Source: Candidatus Bathyarchaeota archaeon (GTDB lineage Archaea > Thermoproteota > Bathyarchaeia > Bathyarchaeales > DTEX01). Taken from it: a stretch of DNA of 14,491 nt. The stretch lies in contig JAGGUU010000057.1 of assembly GCA_021158305.1 (NCBI GenBank), forward strand, positions 1 to 14,491. The letters are read 5' to 3'. Every line of letters starts with the position of its first letter. The first letter of the stretch is position 1. Below are positions 14,258-14,491 of this stretch, one piece after another. The position numbers and the translations under genes were made by a program. Below the pieces are notes generated by a model. The model saw nothing but the letters and a program-made list of their open reading frames with translations. It did no database searches and was not told the DNA's origin.

Positions 14258-14491
14258 ATCGATCACGCCTAACAGGATAAAACGTAATGATTACTAAATA
14301 GTCTTTCCTTTTCTCATAAACTACTCTTAGAGCATGATCTGAATTTATGATTTTCATTGCAAAATACTGTCCGCCTCTTCTATCTAGACGTTCTGGATTA
14401 AGAACGGCCTCAACAACATGCTTCTTACTAACTTCAAATCCATAACGCTTCAGAACCCTAAACTTTTCCATAGCATGCCTAGTGAATATAA
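14247..14491 (-). CDS. DUF4258-like protein, putative toxin, 5' end outside the window
   Basis: The frame is open to the right edge. Upstream of the first visible ATG (14471) it encodes IFTRHA, so the protein reads IFTRHAMEKFRVLKRYGF and the ATG is internal. The FTRHA word followed by a helix with VSKKHVVEAVLNPE is the N-terminal pattern of DUF4258 (xHAxxR...I...V..al..P). The rest gives the small beta-sheet: DRRGGQYFAMKII, ALRVVYEKRKDYLVIITFYPVRRDR. Families with this fold are related to RelE/BrnT-like small RNases, but catalytic residues cannot be assigned here. It is upstream of and overlapping the DUF2283 gene. Only a few N-terminal residues should be missing. Confidence 0.75.
   Translation of the reverse strand, partial: IFTRHAMEKFRVLKRYGFEVSKKHVVEAVLNPERLDRRGGQYFAMKIINSDHALRVVYEKRKDYLVIITFYPVRRDRYGI

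Noticed and set aside
13402..14491. Search for CRISPR repeats, IS ends or a duplicated tRNA 3' end as an attachment site
   Set aside because: No regularly spaced direct repeats, terminal inverted repeats with a transposase, or second copy of the tRNA end were seen.

Overview
The window is archaeal, with densely packed genes and moderate GC. Diagnostic genes are an archaeal-type mevalonate kinase, isopentenyl phosphate kinase and type II IPP isomerase, ribosomal proteins L7Ae, S28e and L24e, aIF2-beta, a DUF424 protein, and archaeal-type GluRS and ProRS. The mixture best fits a member of the TACK/Thermoproteota side of the archaea, possibly a Bathyarchaeia-like lineage. That placement is an inference without a phylogeny. 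Both Shine-Dalgarno-led starts (GGAGG-type) and TATA-proximal, possibly leaderless starts are present.

Layout. (1) Positions 1-5574, plus strand: mevalonate kinase (5' end outside the window), isopentenyl phosphate kinase, type II IPP isomerase, a long-chain prenyl diphosphate synthase and glutamyl-tRNA synthetase. They form one tightly packed, partly overlapping operon whose first four products make C5 units and the prenyl chains of archaeal lipids. (2) 5612-6524, plus strand: promoter, a short leader that folds into a kink-turn, then L7Ae, S28e and L24e. The kink-turn is the type of RNA that L7Ae binds, so the operon is probably autoregulated. (3) 6622-7416, minus strand: a protein made of two PAS domains with no output domain. 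(4) 7678-10876, minus strand: etfB, etfA and a GlcD-type FAD 2-hydroxyacid dehydrogenase, in the gene order of the electron-confurcating lactate dehydrogenase/Etf complex of acetogens. (5) 11054-12472, minus strand: prolyl-tRNA synthetase, divergent from (6) aIF2-beta and DUF424 (12583-13319, plus strand). (7) 13402-13477: tRNA-Cys(GCA) with encoded CCA. (8) 13478-14491: a gene-poor accessory tract holding a frameshifted ribbon-helix-helix regulator remnant and, on the minus strand, a DUF4258/DUF2283 toxin-antitoxin-like pair that runs off the right edge.

Most of the window is core archaeal metabolism and translation. The less ordinary parts are the kink-turn leader of L7Ae, the EtfBA-dehydrogenase operon with NAD/bifurcating-type EtfB signature residues, and the decayed accessory tract behind tRNA-Cys.
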